A DNA stretch of 52,167 bases from JABFRJ01 sp031379035 (GCA_031379035.1 JANNEU010000093.1:1-52167), one strand, 5' to 3'. Numbered from the stretch's first letter, positions 31,848 to 41,874 are shown. The notes: generated by a model not told the origin, from the sequence alone. Translations and numbers: made by a program.

Positions 31848-33479
31848 ATGCACGTCGACATGCGGTGGTTGCTTCGAAATCTGTGTCTCGCCGTAGCGAT
31901 CATCGCGGCATGTGGGGTGTTCGGTGCACGCCAAGTATACGCGCAAACCTCGCTCGACGGCGCGATCGAAAGGTTCCTGGCCGACAGTTTCCCCGATACC
32001 GACGCGGCCATCGGCGTGGTCATTGCGTCCGGTGTGCCCCAAGCTGCCGCCATCCTCGAAGCGCTGGGTGACCGCCGCCTGTTCTTCAGCGCAACCGCAA
32101 AATCCGTTATCTACAAAGACGCTGCTGGCAAAGTCTTCGACGTACGCACCGGTGCCGCTGCCGCCGCCGAGCCTGCCGACGCGCAGCTCGTCCGCGTCAA
32201 CAATCGCCTGCGGAGCACGCTCGCCGCCGCCATCGGCGGCTTGAGCCTGCAAAGTCCTGATCCCGTCAAGCGCCTTTCCGCTGCCGAGTCTGTATTCAAA
32301 TCGCGGGACGCCGCGTCACTCCCTGCCGTCGATGCGGCGATTGCGGTCGAGAAAGTTCCTGCTGTAAAGCGCGCCTTCGCTGCGGCGCGCGCATCCGTGT
32401 TGCTGGCTGATCCCTCGGCCGACCGCGCACAGCAAGTCGCTGCCGTCTCGACGCTCGCTGAACGTGGCGATCAGGATGCGATGGCGTTGCTGCGTGGCGT
32501 TGCAGCCAACGCGCCCGCACCGGAAGTCAAACAGGCGGCGGCGCTGGCCATGGCCGAGGTTGATCGCAAGTTAAAGGTCGTCGGGCTCGTACAAGACGTC
32601 TACTATGGCCTCTCGCTCGGCTCGGTCTTGCTGCTGGCCGCCATTGGTCTTGCCATTACGTTCGGTGTGATGGGCGTTATCAATATGGCGCACGGCGAGA
32701 TGGTGATGCTTGGCGCTTACACGACGTTTGCCGTGCAGGAAGTGTTCCGCGCTTATGCACCGGGTTGGTTTGACTGGTCGCTGCCGGTGGCGCTCCCGCT
32801 GGCGTTTCTCGTTGCAGCCCTTGTCGGCGTCGCGATTGAACGCGGCATCATCCAGCATCTCTATGGCCGACCCCTTGAGACCTTGCTCGCGACCTGGGGC
32901 GTCAGCCTCATCCTGCAGCAAGCAGTGCGCACCGCGTTCGGGTCATCAAACAAGGAAGTTGGCGCGCCGTCGTACATGTCCGGTGCCTTCGAGGTTTACG
33001 GGCTGGCCATCACCTATGGCCGTATGTGGATCATTGTTTTCACGCTGGTGGTGTTTGCTGTGCTGCTGGCGATGCTCAAGCTCACCCCGTTGGGGCTGCA
33101 AATGCGCGCCGTCACGCAGAACCGCCGCATGGCCGGCTCCATGGGCATCCGCACCAACTGGATCGACGCAGCCACCTTCGCGCTGGGCTCCGGCATTGCC
33201 GGCATCGCGGGCGTGGCGCTGAGCCAGATCGACAACGTGTCGCCGAACCTGGGCCAGAGCTACATCATCGACAGCTTCATGGTGGTGGTCTTCGGAGGTG
33301 TGGGGAATCTGTGGGGCACGCTGGTCTCAGCGTTTGCGCTCGGCGTCGCTAACAAGCTGCTGGAACCATTTGCTGGCGCCGTGCTTGCCAAGATCTTCAT
33401 TCTCGTCGCGCTGATCTTGTTCGTGCAGAAGCGTCCACGCGGGTTGTTCGCGCTCAAGGGCCGGGCGGTGGAAGCATGA
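31848..33479 (+). CDS. urtB: Urea ABC transporter permease UrtB
   Basis: A 543-residue permease of the LivH type. It has the long N-terminal extension peculiar to UrtB: a signal-like segment (LLRNLCLAVAIIAACGVFG) and about 230 helical, Ala-rich periplasmic residues before the membrane core begins at VQDVYYGLSLGSVLLLAAIGLAITFGVMGVINMAHGEMVMLGAY. The later ITYGRMWIIVFTLVVF and GSGIAGIAGVALSQIDNVSPNLGQSYIIDSFMVVVFGG are typical. The start is chosen after the inverted repeat; an ATG 12 bases later is possible. Its TGA overlaps the ATG of urtC. Confidence 0.92.
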   Translation: MHVDMRWLLRNLCLAVAIIAACGVFGARQVYAQTSLDGAIERFLADSFPDTDAAIGVVIASGVPQAAAILEALGDRRLFFSATAKSVIYKDAAGKVFDVRTGAAAAAEPADAQLVRVNNRLRSTLAAAIGGLSLQSPDPVKRLSAAESVFKSRDAASLPAVDAAIAVEKVPAVKRAFAAARASVLLADPSADRAQQVAAVSTLAERGDQDAMALLRGVAANAPAPEVKQAAALAMAEVDRKLKVVGLVQDVYYGLSLGSVLLLAAIGLAITFGVMGVINMAHGEMVMLGAYTTFAVQEVFRAYAPGWFDWSLPVALPLAFLVAALVGVAIERGIIQHLYGRPLETLLATWGVSLILQQAVRTAFGSSNKEVGAPSYMSGAFEVYGLAITYGRMWIIVFTLVVFAVLLAMLKLTPLGLQMRAVTQNRRMAGSMGIRTNWIDAATFALGSGIAGIAGVALSQIDNVSPNLGQSYIIDSFMVVVFGGVGNLWGTLVSAFALGVANKLLEPFAGAVLAKIFILVALILFVQKRPRGLFALKGRAVEA

Positions 33480-34651
33480 TTATGCGTTCGCTCCTCAATG
33501 GCCAAACGATCACCGACAAGACGGCACGCATCTTCGTGGGTGTCTTGCTCGCGGCCATTGTCGCCGTGCCGGTGCTGCACCTGATGGTGCCGGTGGGCTC
33601 GCCGTTTCATCTGCCAACGTATGCGGTTGCCCTGCTCGGCAAGTATGTGTGCTTTGCCATTCTCGCGCTCGCGCTGGATCTGGTGTGGGGTTACTGCGGT
33701 ATTCTGAGCCTGGGGCACGGCGCGTTCTTCGCGCTCGGTGGTTATGCCATGGGCATGTATCTCATGCGCCAGATCGGCACGCGGGGCGTCTATGCGCATC
33801 CGGTTCTGCCCGATTTCATGGTGTTTTTGAACTACAAGGAACTGCCTTGGTTCTGGCAGGGTTTCCACTCGTTCCCGTTCGCCTTTTTCATGATGTTGTT
33901 TGTGCCGGGCCTGCTGGCTCTGATCTTCGGCTGGCTCGCCTTCCGCAGCCGTGTCACGGGCGTTTATCTGTCGATTATTACGCAGGCGCTGACGTATGCG
34001 CTGCTGCTGGCCTTTTTTCGCAACGACATGGGCCTCGGTGGCAACAACGGCCTCACCGACTTCAAGGATATTCTCGGCTACACTGTCCAGTCGCCGGGCA
34101 CCCGCGCCGCGCTGTGTACGCTCTCGCTGGCAACACTGCTCGGCGCGTTTTTGCTCGCGCGCCGGTTGGTCGATTCGACCTTCGGCAAAGTGCTGATTGC
34201 GATCCGCGATACGGAGTCGCGGACGCGCTTTCTCGGCTATCGCGTCGAGAATTACAAACTCACCGTCTTTGTTATCTCCGCAATGATTGCCGGCCTCGCG
34301 GGCGCTTTGTATGTTCCCCAAGTCGGCATCATCAACCCCAGTGAATTCGCCCCGGCCAACTCCATCGAAGCCGTCATCTGGGTTGCGGTCGGCGGACGCG
34401 GCACCCTTGTTGGTGCGGCGGCGGGTGCTGTGATTGTCAACTTCTTGAAGACGGTCTTCACGACGGGTTTCCTCGCGCCCTACTGGCTGTTCGCGCTCGG
34501 CGCACTGTTTATCTTTGTCACGCTTGCGCTGCCTAAAGGTATCGTCGGAACCTTGATGGAACGCTTCGGTGGCGGCACGCGAGCCGTGGACCCGGCATCC
34601 TCCAACGACGCGCCGACGTCCAACGGCGTTGCGCCCAAGCCGGCGGAGTGA
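33476..34651 (+). CDS. urtC: Urea ABC transporter permease UrtC
   Basis: A 391-residue permease of the LivM type with about ten hydrophobic segments. Recognisable stretches are YCGILSLGHGAFFALGGYAMGMYLMRQIG, a GVYLSIITQALTYALLLAFFRNDMGLGGNNGLTDFKDILG segment found in UrtC, and RDTESRTRFLGYRVENYKL. Its start overlaps the urtB stop. It pairs with UrtB to form the membrane channel for urea. A hydrophilic Pro/Ala-rich tail (GGGTRAVDPASSNDAPTS) ends the protein. Confidence 0.94.
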   Translation: MIMRSLLNGQTITDKTARIFVGVLLAAIVAVPVLHLMVPVGSPFHLPTYAVALLGKYVCFAILALALDLVWGYCGILSLGHGAFFALGGYAMGMYLMRQIGTRGVYAHPVLPDFMVFLNYKELPWFWQGFHSFPFAFFMMLFVPGLLALIFGWLAFRSRVTGVYLSIITQALTYALLLAFFRNDMGLGGNNGLTDFKDILGYTVQSPGTRAALCTLSLATLLGAFLLARRLVDSTFGKVLIAIRDTESRTRFLGYRVENYKLTVFVISAMIAGLAGALYVPQVGIINPSEFAPANSIEAVIWVAVGGRGTLVGAAAGAVIVNFLKTVFTTGFLAPYWLFALGALFIFVTLALPKGIVGTLMERFGGGTRAVDPASSNDAPTSNGVAPKPAE

Positions 34652-34655
34652 GGCC

Positions 34656-35441
34656 ATGAACCAAGTCATCCATTCCACCGAGAACATCGAGAAGCCGCAG
34701 CTGACGCAGGCACTGCTCTATCTCGATGGCGTCAGCGTCGCGTTTGATGGTTTCAAGGCGATCAACGATCTGTCGCTGTTCATCCAGCCGGGCGAGATGC
34801 GCGCCATCATCGGCCCCAACGGTGCCGGCAAGACGACGATGATGGACATCATCACCGGCAAGACGCGGCCGGATGTCGGCACCGTGTACTTCGACGGCAA
34901 ACACGATCTGACGCGGCTGGACGAAGCCTCAATCGCTGACCTCGGCATCGGCCGAAAGTTCCAGAAGCCGACAGTCTTTGAAAGCCAAACTGTGGCGGAT
35001 AATATCTTGCTGGCACTGGCGGGCGAGCGGGACGTGTGGTCGTCGCTGTTTGGCGCGCGCAACGCGATTGAGCCGCATCGCATCGAGGAAATTCTCGATA
35101 TCGTACGCCTCACCAAGGAACAAAGGCGCCTCGCCGGTGATCTCAGCCACGGCCAGAAGCAATGGCTGGAGATCGGCATGCTGCTCGCACAGGATCCGAA
35201 ACTGCTGCTGGTTGATGAACCTGTCGCCGGCATGACCGACAGCGAGACGGAAGAAACCGCACGTCTGCTCAAACGCATTTCGCAGGATCATTCGGTGATT
35301 GTTGTCGAGCACGACATGACGTTCGTACGCGCGCTCGATACGCGGGTGACGTGCCTGCACGAAGGCTCCGTGCTCGCCGAAGGCCAGATCGATGACGTGT
35401 CGCGCAATGAGCGCGTCATCGAAGTGTATCTCGGCCGCTGA
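34656..35441 (+). CDS. urtD: Urea ABC transporter ATP-binding protein UrtD
   Basis: A 261-residue ATPase of the LivG type. Walker A is GPNGAGKTT, the signature is LSHGQKQWLEIGM, Walker B is LLLVDEPVAGM, and the switch His lies in VIVVEHDMTFV. The SHGQKQWLEI form is typical of UrtD. The ATG lies five bases after the urtC stop. The 28 in-frame codons upstream overlap the end of urtC and are not used. It energises urea import with UrtE. Confidence 0.95.
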   Translation: MNQVIHSTENIEKPQLTQALLYLDGVSVAFDGFKAINDLSLFIQPGEMRAIIGPNGAGKTTMMDIITGKTRPDVGTVYFDGKHDLTRLDEASIADLGIGRKFQKPTVFESQTVADNILLALAGERDVWSSLFGARNAIEPHRIEEILDIVRLTKEQRRLAGDLSHGQKQWLEIGMLLAQDPKLLLVDEPVAGMTDSETEETARLLKRISQDHSVIVVEHDMTFVRALDTRVTCLHEGSVLAEGQIDDVSRNERVIEVYLGR

Positions 35442-35469
35442 GGCCGGAAATTGGAGAGGGACGTCGCCG

Positions 35470-35649
35470 ATGCTGCCGCCGTTATTGCCCAAACCGGTCA
35501 AGAAGCGCACCTATCCGCAACAAATGCCGCCCCGCGGGTTAGGCGTGCGGTTTGTGGCGAGAGTGCGCGTGCTTGGTGCAGTGAGAGACGGCCGGGTCTT
35601 GCGTTGGTGTAAGCACGGCGCGGCCCTCACGACGACGGATGCAAACTGA
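35470..35649 (+). CDS. Possible small basic protein between urtD and urtE
   Basis: A 59-residue frame starting at an ATG with GGAGAGGG upstream. It ends in a TGA that overlaps the urtE ATG. The product is very basic (KPVKKRTYPQQ, VRFVARVRVLGAVRDGR) and matches no family I know. Even if the peptide has no function, its translation would deliver ribosomes to the urtE start. Confidence 0.4.
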   Translation: MLPPLLPKPVKKRTYPQQMPPRGLGVRFVARVRVLGAVRDGRVLRWCKHGAALTTTDAN

Positions 35650-36344
35650 TGCTCTCAGTGATTGCCATCGATGTTCACTACGGTGCGGCGCAGGCTCTGC
35701 GGGGTGTGTCGTTGACGGCCAAGGCCGGCCAGGTCACGTGTGTGCTCGGCCGCAACGGCGTCGGTAAATCGACGCTGCTGCGCGCCATCTGTGGCCACCA
35801 GCCGGTCAGCGCCGGCCAGATCACCTGGGGCGACCAGAACCTTGCCGGCCTCAAGCCCTATGAGCGGGCGCGAACGGGGATCGGTTACGTGCCGCAAGGC
35901 CGCGAGATTTTTCCGCTGCTGTCGGTGAAGGAAAATCTGGAGACTGGCTACGCGCCGCTGAAACACGCCGACCGCAGTATTCCGGCGGTGATATTTGAGC
36001 TTTTTCCTGTGCTCAAGACGATGCTGCGCCGCCGCGGTGGTGATCTTTCCGGTGGCCAGCAACAGCAGTTGGCGATTGCGCGCGCGCTGGTGACGCGGCC
36101 CAAACTGCTGGTGCTTGATGAACCCACTGAAGGTATCCAGCCGTCAGTGATCAAAGATATCGGCCGCGCGATTGACTACTTGCGCCGGCAGGGCGACATG
36201 GCCATCGTGCTGGTCGAGCAGTATTTCGAATTCGCCCGCGACCTTGCCGATACTTACGCCGTGATGGATCGTGGGCAGATAGTGCTGGCCGGCACCCGTG
36301 CAGAAATGGTCGAAGCCGATGTCCGTCGCCGCCTTGCGGTCTGA
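35649..36344 (+). CDS. urtE: Urea ABC transporter ATP-binding protein UrtE
   Basis: A 231-residue ATPase of the LivF type. Walker A is GRNGVGKST, the signature is LSGGQQQQLAIARAL, Walker B is LLVLDEPTEGIQPS, and the switch His position reads VLVEQYFEFA (Gln, as in LivF/UrtE proteins). VPQGREIFPLLSVKENLETG is also characteristic. Its ATG overlaps the stop of the small frame upstream, and its 3' end overlaps the ureD start, tying transporter and urease genes in one operon. Confidence 0.95.
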   Translation: MLSVIAIDVHYGAAQALRGVSLTAKAGQVTCVLGRNGVGKSTLLRAICGHQPVSAGQITWGDQNLAGLKPYERARTGIGYVPQGREIFPLLSVKENLETGYAPLKHADRSIPAVIFELFPVLKTMLRRRGGDLSGGQQQQLAIARALVTRPKLLVLDEPTEGIQPSVIKDIGRAIDYLRRQGDMAIVLVEQYFEFARDLADTYAVMDRGQIVLAGTRAEMVEADVRRRLAV

Positions 36345-37179
36345 GAGTCAAAACCGCGATGCGGCGGCCGCTCTCAGCAGCGTGCGGTCGCGCGGTGGCG
36401 TCTCCATCGCGTTCAAAAAAACCGATGACGGCATCACGCGCCTCTCAGATTTGCACGAGTATGGCGGCTTCCGCGCGAAGCTGCCGCGCACCCATGGGCT
36501 GACAGAAGCGGTGTTGATTAACACTGGCGGCGGGTTGCTCGGCGGCGACAGCGCGCGGTTCGAAGTCTCTGTCACTGCGGGTGCTGCGGCGCAGGTGACG
36601 ACGCAATCCGCTGAACGCGTCTATCGCTCGCTCGGGCCCGACTGCCGCATCGATATTGCTCTTTCCGTCGCCGACGGCGCGCGTCTCCACTGGCTGCCGC
36701 AGGAAACTATTCTGTTCAACGAAGCGCGGCTGGCGCGCACCATCACCGCCGACATTGCCGCCGATGCGACTCTGCTGATCGTCGAAGCCACCGTGTTCGG
36801 CCGCGAGGCGATGGACGAAACCGTCACGTCCGGCAGCCTGCGCGACGTCTGGCGCATCTCTCGCGCCGGCACGCTCACCTACGCCGATACTGTCCGTCTT
36901 GAGGGCGATATTCAGGCGGCACTGCTCCGGTCCGCCGTCGGCGCGGGTGCTTGTGCCGCTGCCACTGTTCTCTTTGTTTCGCCTGATGCCGCAGACCGCC
37001 TCGACGGCGCGCGCGCCGCTCTTGAGGAGCCCGCCGGCCGTGCCGCTGTGAGCGCCTGGAACGGGCAATTGGTCGGCCGCCTCCTGGCCCCCTCGGCCGA
37101 AGCGTTGAAAACCGACCTCGCGCGCCTTGCAGCTCATCTATCCGGGTTTGCGCTGCCGCGGGTTTGGGGCATGATGTAA
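36319..37179 (+). CDS. ureD: Urease accessory protein UreD (UreH)
   Basis: A 286-residue urease accessory protein, required with UreF and UreG to load nickel into apo-urease. Visible family segments are RTHGLTEAVLINTGGGLLGGD, a TTQSAERVYRS strand, LHWLPQETILFNEARLARTI and VEATVFGREAMDETV. The start at MSVAALRSE is inside the end of urtE (overlap of 26 bp); an ATG 21 bases earlier is also possible. ureA follows 31 bp later. Confidence 0.93.
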   Translation: MSVAALRSESQNRDAAAALSSVRSRGGVSIAFKKTDDGITRLSDLHEYGGFRAKLPRTHGLTEAVLINTGGGLLGGDSARFEVSVTAGAAAQVTTQSAERVYRSLGPDCRIDIALSVADGARLHWLPQETILFNEARLARTITADIAADATLLIVEATVFGREAMDETVTSGSLRDVWRISRAGTLTYADTVRLEGDIQAALLRSAVGAGACAAATVLFVSPDAADRLDGARAALEEPAGRAAVSAWNGQLVGRLLAPSAEALKTDLARLAAHLSGFALPRVWGMM

Positions 37180-37210
37180 CGAATGATCATCACTCAGGGC
37201 TGGCCGCTTC

Positions 37211-37513
37211 ATGAATTTGACGCCGCGTGAAAAAGACAAGCTGCTCATTTCCATGGCCGCCAACGTGGCGCGCCGTAGGCTAGAGCGCGGCGTCAAGCTC
37301 AATCACCCCGAAGCCATCGCGCTGATCACGGACTTTGTTGTCGAAGGCGCGCGCGACGGGCGCTCGGTGGCCGAACTCATGCGTGACGGCGCTAAAGTCA
37401 TCACCCGCGCCCAAGTCATGTCCGGCATCGCCGAGATGATCCACGACGTGCAGGTCGAAGCGACGTTCCCCGATGGAACGAAGCTGGTGACGGTGCACGA
37501 ACCCATTCGCTGA
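37211..37513 (+). CDS. ureA: Urease gamma subunit UreA
   Basis: A 100-residue subunit of exactly the family length. It begins MNLTPREKDKLLISMAANVARRRLERG and contains LNHPEAIALITDFVVEGARDGRSVAELM and EMIHDVQVEATFPDGTKLVTVHEPI. It assembles with UreB and UreC into the urea-hydrolysing complex in the cytoplasm. Here gamma and beta are separate genes with a small membrane-protein gene between them. Confidence 0.97.
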   Translation: MNLTPREKDKLLISMAANVARRRLERGVKLNHPEAIALITDFVVEGARDGRSVAELMRDGAKVITRAQVMSGIAEMIHDVQVEATFPDGTKLVTVHEPIR

Positions 37514-37544
37514 CGCATTGATCTCACCCCTGAGGAGACTGCCT

Positions 37545-37727
37545 ATGACGCTTCTGCACATCGGCGACCACTCCGGTATTTCGGTCCATGCGCTTGGCCC
37601 GCATTTGCTGGAGCCTGATCACCTGATCTTTGCGGCGCTGACGGTCATCACCGCTATTTTGGCGTACCGCTACGGTCGCCGCGTTGAGGCGCGCGTGCAA
37701 GCTGACCGCAAGGAGCGCCGTCGATGA
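37545..37727 (+). CDS. Small membrane protein between ureA and ureB
   Basis: A 60-residue protein preceded by GAGGAG (37532-37537). It has an N-terminal His-containing segment (LLHIGDHSGISVHALGPHLLEPDHL), one membrane helix (IFAALTVITAILAYRYG) and a basic tail (RRVEARVQADRKERRR), so the tail should face the cytoplasm. Its TGA overlaps the ureB ATG. I know no family for it. The His and Asp residues before the helix could bind nickel, but that is speculation. Confidence 0.65.
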   Translation: MTLLHIGDHSGISVHALGPHLLEPDHLIFAALTVITAILAYRYGRRVEARVQADRKERRR

Positions 37728-38032
37728 TCCCTGGAGAAATCATTCCAGCCGCAGGTGAGATCGAGCTCAACGCCGGTCGCAAATCCATCAAGCTCAAGGT
37801 CTCCAACACCGGTGACCGGCCGATTCAGGTCGGCAGTCACTACCACTTCGCGGAGACCAATCCAGCGCTCAAGTTTGATCGCACCAAGGCACTTGGCCAT
37901 CGTCTTGATATCGCCGCGGGAACGGCTGTTCGCTTTGAACCCGGCCAATCCCGTGACGTGCATCTGATCCCCGTCGTCGGCAAACGCCGCATTTACGGCT
38001 TCCGCCAGGACGTGATGGGCAAGCTCAAGTAA
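37724..38032 (+). CDS. ureB: Urease beta subunit UreB
   Basis: A 102-residue subunit beginning MIPGEIIPAAGEIELNAGR. It contains VSNTGDRPIQVGSHYHFAETNPALKFDR, RLDIAAGTAVRFEPGQ and HLIPVVGKRRIYGFRQ, which are diagnostic. The start overlaps the preceding small gene (ATGA). ureC does not follow directly: three other genes lie between. Confidence 0.97.
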   Translation: MIPGEIIPAAGEIELNAGRKSIKLKVSNTGDRPIQVGSHYHFAETNPALKFDRTKALGHRLDIAAGTAVRFEPGQSRDVHLIPVVGKRRIYGFRQDVMGKLK

Positions 38033-38045
38033 GAGGTGGACGAAC

Positions 38046-38522
38046 ATGCGCCTACTCCGATGCATGGTTTTTGCGGTGGCCGTTTCGAGCGGGATGGGTG
38101 CAGCGCAGGCGCATCCGCCAACGATCATCAGTCCGGCGGACGTGACGGGAACGATCGAAGAAGTGCTTGCCTTCCGTAATGATCTCAGTGTCGCGATCTT
38201 AACAAAGGACAAGGCAAAGCTCACTGAGATGTATGCCGCGTCGTTCGTCCAAACACACGGCACCGGCGAGCAAGACGGCCGCGACGCGCGCATTGCCGCC
38301 GTCCTCAAGGGCGCGCAAGCCATTGAGACGCTGGCGGCGGAAGACCTCGTGGTGCGCATCTTCAGTGGCGGCTGGACGGCCGTTGCCACCGGCAAATCCC
38401 GCCGCACGACCCCGGCCGGCGAGAACCAGGTGCTCGCTTGGACGGCCGTCTACGTTCGCAATGCAAAGTCCTGGGAGCTGGCCGCCAGCCAAGTGACGCG
38501 ATTGGCTGAGCCGAAGCCTTGA
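38046..38522 (+). CDS. Exported SnoaL/DUF4440-like protein
   Basis: A 158-residue protein with AGAGG before its ATG and a signal peptide (MRLLRCMVFAVAVSSGMGAAQAHP). The mature part begins with a helical segment VLAFRNDLSVAILTKDKAKLTEMYAASFVQTHGTGEQDGRDARIAAVLKG and continues with strands FSGGWTAVATGKS and VLAWTAVYVRNAKSWELAASQVTRL. This is the NTF2-like fold of DUF4440/SnoaL-type proteins, which bind small molecules but rarely have a known substrate. It lies between ureB and the toxin-antitoxin pair. Confidence 0.7.
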   Translation: MRLLRCMVFAVAVSSGMGAAQAHPPTIISPADVTGTIEEVLAFRNDLSVAILTKDKAKLTEMYAASFVQTHGTGEQDGRDARIAAVLKGAQAIETLAAEDLVVRIFSGGWTAVATGKSRRTTPAGENQVLAWTAVYVRNAKSWELAASQVTRLAEPKP

Positions 38523-38536
38523 ATTGACGGCAATTC
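38521..38536. repeat. Small hairpin after the DUF4440-like gene
   Basis: GAATTG-ACGG-CAATTC, a perfect 6-bp stem with a 4-base loop directly at the stop codon. No T-run follows, so it is only a weak terminator candidate. Confidence 0.3.
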
Positions 38537-38569
38537 AACCGAACCTTCGAGCCCAAATATGCACTATTG

Positions 38570-38608
38570 CCTTACAGAAAGTTTCTCCTTACATTGAATT
38601 CAGTAAGG
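38570..38608. promoter_or_regulatory. Repeated CCTTAC elements upstream of the toxin-antitoxin pair
   Basis: CCTTACA occurs at 38570-38576 and 38587-38593, and the inverse GTAAGG at 38603-38608, so the last two frame an AT-rich palindrome-like centre (TTGAATTCA). This lies 23 bp before the antitoxin ATG, in a locally AT-rich stretch. It is a good candidate for autoregulatory binding by the AbrB-type antitoxin. Confidence 0.45.
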
Positions 38609-38630
38609 AATCTAAAGGACTCTTCTGGCG

Positions 38631-38933
38631 ATGCCGACAAAAAATAACGACGCCATCGAGGCGACCTTGACGAGCAAAGGTCAAATAACGGTCCCCGGTG
38701 AAATTCGAAAGGCGTTGGATTTGGCAACAGGGGACAAAGTGCGCTTTGTCCGTGGCCGGAACGGCACGATCTCGATCGAGGCGCGGAAGAAGCAGAGCAT
38801 TCTCGACTACGCGCGCGCTCATCCCATCCGGTCAAAGGAGCCCATCGGCGATCTGGACGCCTTCATTGATGGAGCGGTTACCAAAGCTGTCACCGCGCGG
38901 ATGCGCCGTGCGGCCAAGAACCGGCGAACATGA
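38631..38933 (+). CDS. AbrB/MazE-type antitoxin (VapB-like)
   Basis: A 100-residue protein with an N-terminal swapped-hairpin AbrB domain (ATLTSKGQITVPGEIRKALDLATGDKVRFVRGRNG, residues about 11-45). The TSKGQITVP motif is diagnostic. A Lys/Arg-rich C-terminal part follows (KKQSILDYARAHPIRSKEPIGDLDAF), which normally folds on the toxin. Its last codons overlap the toxin ATG, as in most type II pairs. It binds DNA as a dimer and represses its own promoter. Confidence 0.88.
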   Translation: MPTKNNDAIEATLTSKGQITVPGEIRKALDLATGDKVRFVRGRNGTISIEARKKQSILDYARAHPIRSKEPIGDLDAFIDGAVTKAVTARMRRAAKNRRT

Positions 38934-39325
38934 TCGGACTGGACACCAACGTACTGCTGCGCCTCTTTTTGGAGGACGACCCAGGGCAAAACGAGCGCGC
39001 GCGCCAGTTCGTGGCATCGGCCGCACGCGACGCGCCGCTGTACATTAACTCCATTGTCCTGGTCGAATTTGTTTGGGTGCTGCTGCGATCGGCAAAGCTC
39101 GGGAAGGCGCGTGTCGTCAGTATCATCGAGGCCATCCTCACTTCCGATGATCTGGAGGTGATGCATGTGGATTGTGCGCGCGAGGCCCTGGAGTCCTATC
39201 GTCTGGGCAAGGCTGACTTCGCCGACTACTACTTGTCGTCCATGAATGTCGAGTTGGGCTGCTCGGCAACAGCAACTTTTGATACCACCGCAGCGACCGA
39301 TTCATTCTTTACGCCAGTTCCGTAG
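38930..39325 (+). CDS. PIN-domain toxin (VapC-like)
   Basis: A 131-residue PIN-domain ribonuclease. Acidic metal-binding residues occur in GLDTNVLLR (Asp near residue 4), VLVEFVWVL (Glu near 45), KADFADYYL (Asp in the 90s) and ATFDTTA. These are the standard four PIN positions. The ATG overlaps the antitoxin stop. The pair sits between ureB and ureC in the urease operon, which is unusual and suggests insertion or operon rearrangement. Confidence 0.88.
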   Translation: MIGLDTNVLLRLFLEDDPGQNERARQFVASAARDAPLYINSIVLVEFVWVLLRSAKLGKARVVSIIEAILTSDDLEVMHVDCAREALESYRLGKADFADYYLSSMNVELGCSATATFDTTAATDSFFTPVP

Positions 39326-39370
39326 GTTCACCGCCGCCGACAACGTCGATAGATATCCAAAGGCCCCCGC

Positions 39371-41086
<1,716 letters not shown>

Positions 41087-41163
41087 GATCGATGCCGACC
41101 TGCGGTCTGTCCCACGTCGATGGTAACGAGACGGATGCGACTCCTTTGTGTTTGGCCGTGCGT

Positions 41164-41745
41164 TTAACGCTTGTTCTGGGTGGCGATGTCGCCTTGCGGA
41201 TCCACCGCGATATCGACTTCCTTGCCGTTCGCCCACACCTTACCCCGCCAAATGTTCTCGGCGTCCAAAATCAAAGGTCCGGTTGGTCGGAAGCCGGACG
41301 CGCGAACGCGTTTTTCGGCCTCTTCGAGAGGGATGGGTGCAGCACCTGGGGTAATGTCGCCTTTGCCTCGGCCGCCGGCCTTGTTTTCCCGCTCGTCTTG
41401 AAGGGACCCTGTCGCGGGGGCGGCGGGCGCATTTGGCGGGCTGCCAGCGCCTACATTGGTCGGCCCCGCAAACACGCCGTTGAGGCAGAACGTCAGGAAT
41501 TCCTGCCGGGTGAGCGTGCCGCCGCGGATCGTGCCGGTGCCGCGTGTCGCCAGAAGTTTCAGATAGCCGGACGTGTCCTCTTGCTCCGTCAGTACGCCAT
41601 TTGCATCGGCATCTACGGCAATCCATTGCTGAGCGCACGCAGCTTCCGACACCGCTTCCGCTCCAGCTGGGGCACCGACTGCGGCCGTTATAATCGCTGC
41701 TGCGAATAGTGTTGAGCATCCAGCCCACATCGACTTATCCTCCAC
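41164..41745 (-). CDS. Exported EF-hand protein within the urease cluster (opposite strand)
   Basis: A 193-residue protein with a signal peptide (WAGCSTLFAAAIITAAVGAPAGAEA). A calcium-loop pattern DADANGVLTEQE follows, as in EF-hands of bacterial periplasmic proteins. After a Pro/Ala/Gly-rich linker comes GFRPTGPLILDAENIWRGKVWANGKEVDIAVDPQGDI, which resembles PepSY-like or related small beta domains that follow EF-hands in Rhizobiales. It lies convergent with ureC and divergent from ureE, breaking the urease operon. No link to urease is evident. The start could be the ATG at 41730. Confidence 0.7.
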   Translation of the reverse strand: MEDKSMWAGCSTLFAAAIITAAVGAPAGAEAVSEAACAQQWIAVDADANGVLTEQEDTSGYLKLLATRGTGTIRGGTLTRQEFLTFCLNGVFAGPTNVGAGSPPNAPAAPATGSLQDERENKAGGRGKGDITPGAAPIPLEEAEKRVRASGFRPTGPLILDAENIWRGKVWANGKEVDIAVDPQGDIATQNKR

Positions 41746-41874
41746 ACTGAGTGTGTTAAAGCGGTTGTCGTGGGATAGAACGCTGCTACGGCCGCCCGGT
41801 TCCAGTGCGTGTCGTGTTCGTTGTCATCACCACCACAAGGCATGCGCTGAGGATTTCGGCTCGTGAGTGACATG

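Noticed and set aside
33260..34687. Long minus-strand frame (475 codons) opposite urtB-urtC
   Set aside because: Highly charged Arg/Glu/His/Gln composition typical of antisense frames of membrane-protein genes.
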